From NCBI RefSeq assembly GCF_033439725.1, contig NW_026944385.1:186001-250000 (forward strand): a DNA stretch of 64,000 bases, written 5' to 3'. The translations under genes were made by a program, and so were the position numbers. Origin of the DNA: Neurospora tetraspora (taxonomy: Eukaryota > Ascomycota > Sordariomycetes > Sordariales > Sordariaceae). Shown here piece by piece: positions 63,490 through 64,000 of this stretch (the first letter of the stretch is position 1; each line of letters starts with the position of its first letter). The notes under the pieces are model-generated. The model was not told the DNA's origin, searched no databases, and worked only from the letters and a program-made list of their open reading frames with translations.

Positions 63490-64000
63490 GTTAAAGATAA
63501 TAACGCTGGTGAAGAAAAAAAGAGAGTAGAGATGTTCCTCAGATGAGTGAGGTCTTGGAGGGTGAGGCTGAGGGTGTCGAGGCCTTGAGACCGAGTGTAC
63601 TGGGTTGATTGCGGATGGCGGTGCGGGATTGGGCTGGAGATGGTGTGTGTATAGAAGTTGGTTGCCGGGGGAAGAATCCAAGGAAGCGATGCAGCGGAAT
63701 AAATGTACGTTGCGACTAGAGTAATGGTGGGTGTCAGGCGAAGGTGGGTGTGAATCAATTGAATTGAAGTAGAAGTGTGATGAAGATGGTGAGAAGAGAA
63801 CAGCTCCCAAGCTGGTGAATTCAAGTAGAAGTGTGATGAAGATGAGGAGAAGAGAACCAAACAGCTCCCAAGGCCTGGGGAAGCCAGTCTTAAATACCAG
63901 AAATCTCGTGGCCAACCTTCCTTCCTGTCAGGCATCGCCAGGCACCGACTTTCCATCTGTGAATAGCTTCCCTTCCTTCTGTATCTGAGTGTGCCTTCGC

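Noticed and set aside
1-64000. CRISPR array, bacterial operon, phage or viral insert
   Set aside because: Spliced eukaryotic genes occur throughout and no spaced direct-repeat array or viral gene was seen.

Overview
The window looks like nuclear DNA of a filamentous ascomycete of the Sordariaceae (Neurospora/Sordaria type). The protein set is typically fungal. Introns are few and short (about 50-120 nt) with GT(A/G)(A/T)G(T/C)...CTAAC/CTGAC-like...YAG signals. tRNA genes are dispersed, and the order Argonaute - RNA14 - ASF1 - ... - glucuronoyl esterase matches my recollection of the Neurospora crassa sms-2 neighbourhood (recalled, not searched). I saw no transposon, CRISPR array, rRNA gene, virus or AT-rich heavily mutated block.

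Layout. Left part (1-10 kb): a four-exon cytochrome P450 (+), an Lgl/Sro7-type exocytosis WD40 protein (-) and a disordered protein with a C-terminal coiled coil (-). Middle left (10.6-31.4 kb): a nucleus-information block with an Argonaute of the meiotic-silencing type (-), RNA14 (-), ASF1 (+), RMI1 (-), a tRNA-Val(AAC) and the long TPR protein SKI3 (-). SKI3 is head-to-head with UTP22 (+, 31.9-35.3 kb) across a 540-bp promoter packed with CGATAAG motifs. Middle right (35.7-43.4 kb): a large two-exon minus-strand gene of unknown function, whose frame continues about 1.2 kb past its stop through several further in-frame stop codons, then a PBDC1/YPL225W-family chaperone gene (+). Right part (43.9-64 kb): a Ste6-type full ABC transporter (+), tRNA-Arg(ACG), an MFS drug/polyamine transporter (-) with a tiny last exon, a CE15 glucuronoyl esterase (-) head-to-head with a divergent AA9 lytic polysaccharide monooxygenase (+), an AIF/AMID-type FAD oxidoreductase (+), and a small secreted Cys-rich protein (+) whose intron is mostly tandem repeat.

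How they fit together. Much of the centre deals with RNA and chromatin: Argonaute (small-RNA silencing), RNA14 (3'-end cleavage), SKI3 (cytoplasmic 3'-5' decay), UTP22 (ribosome small-subunit processome), ASF1 (histone deposition) and RMI1 (recombination-intermediate dissolution). The right part holds secretion and transport functions, including two plant-cell-wall enzymes that share a promoter region. The most interesting item is the stop-interrupted gene at 35.7-41.6 kb. Its two UAG and one UAA codons, kept in one open frame without a frameshift, fit either sexual-stage A-to-I mRNA editing/readthrough or light C-to-T (RIP-like) decay of CAG/CAA codons.
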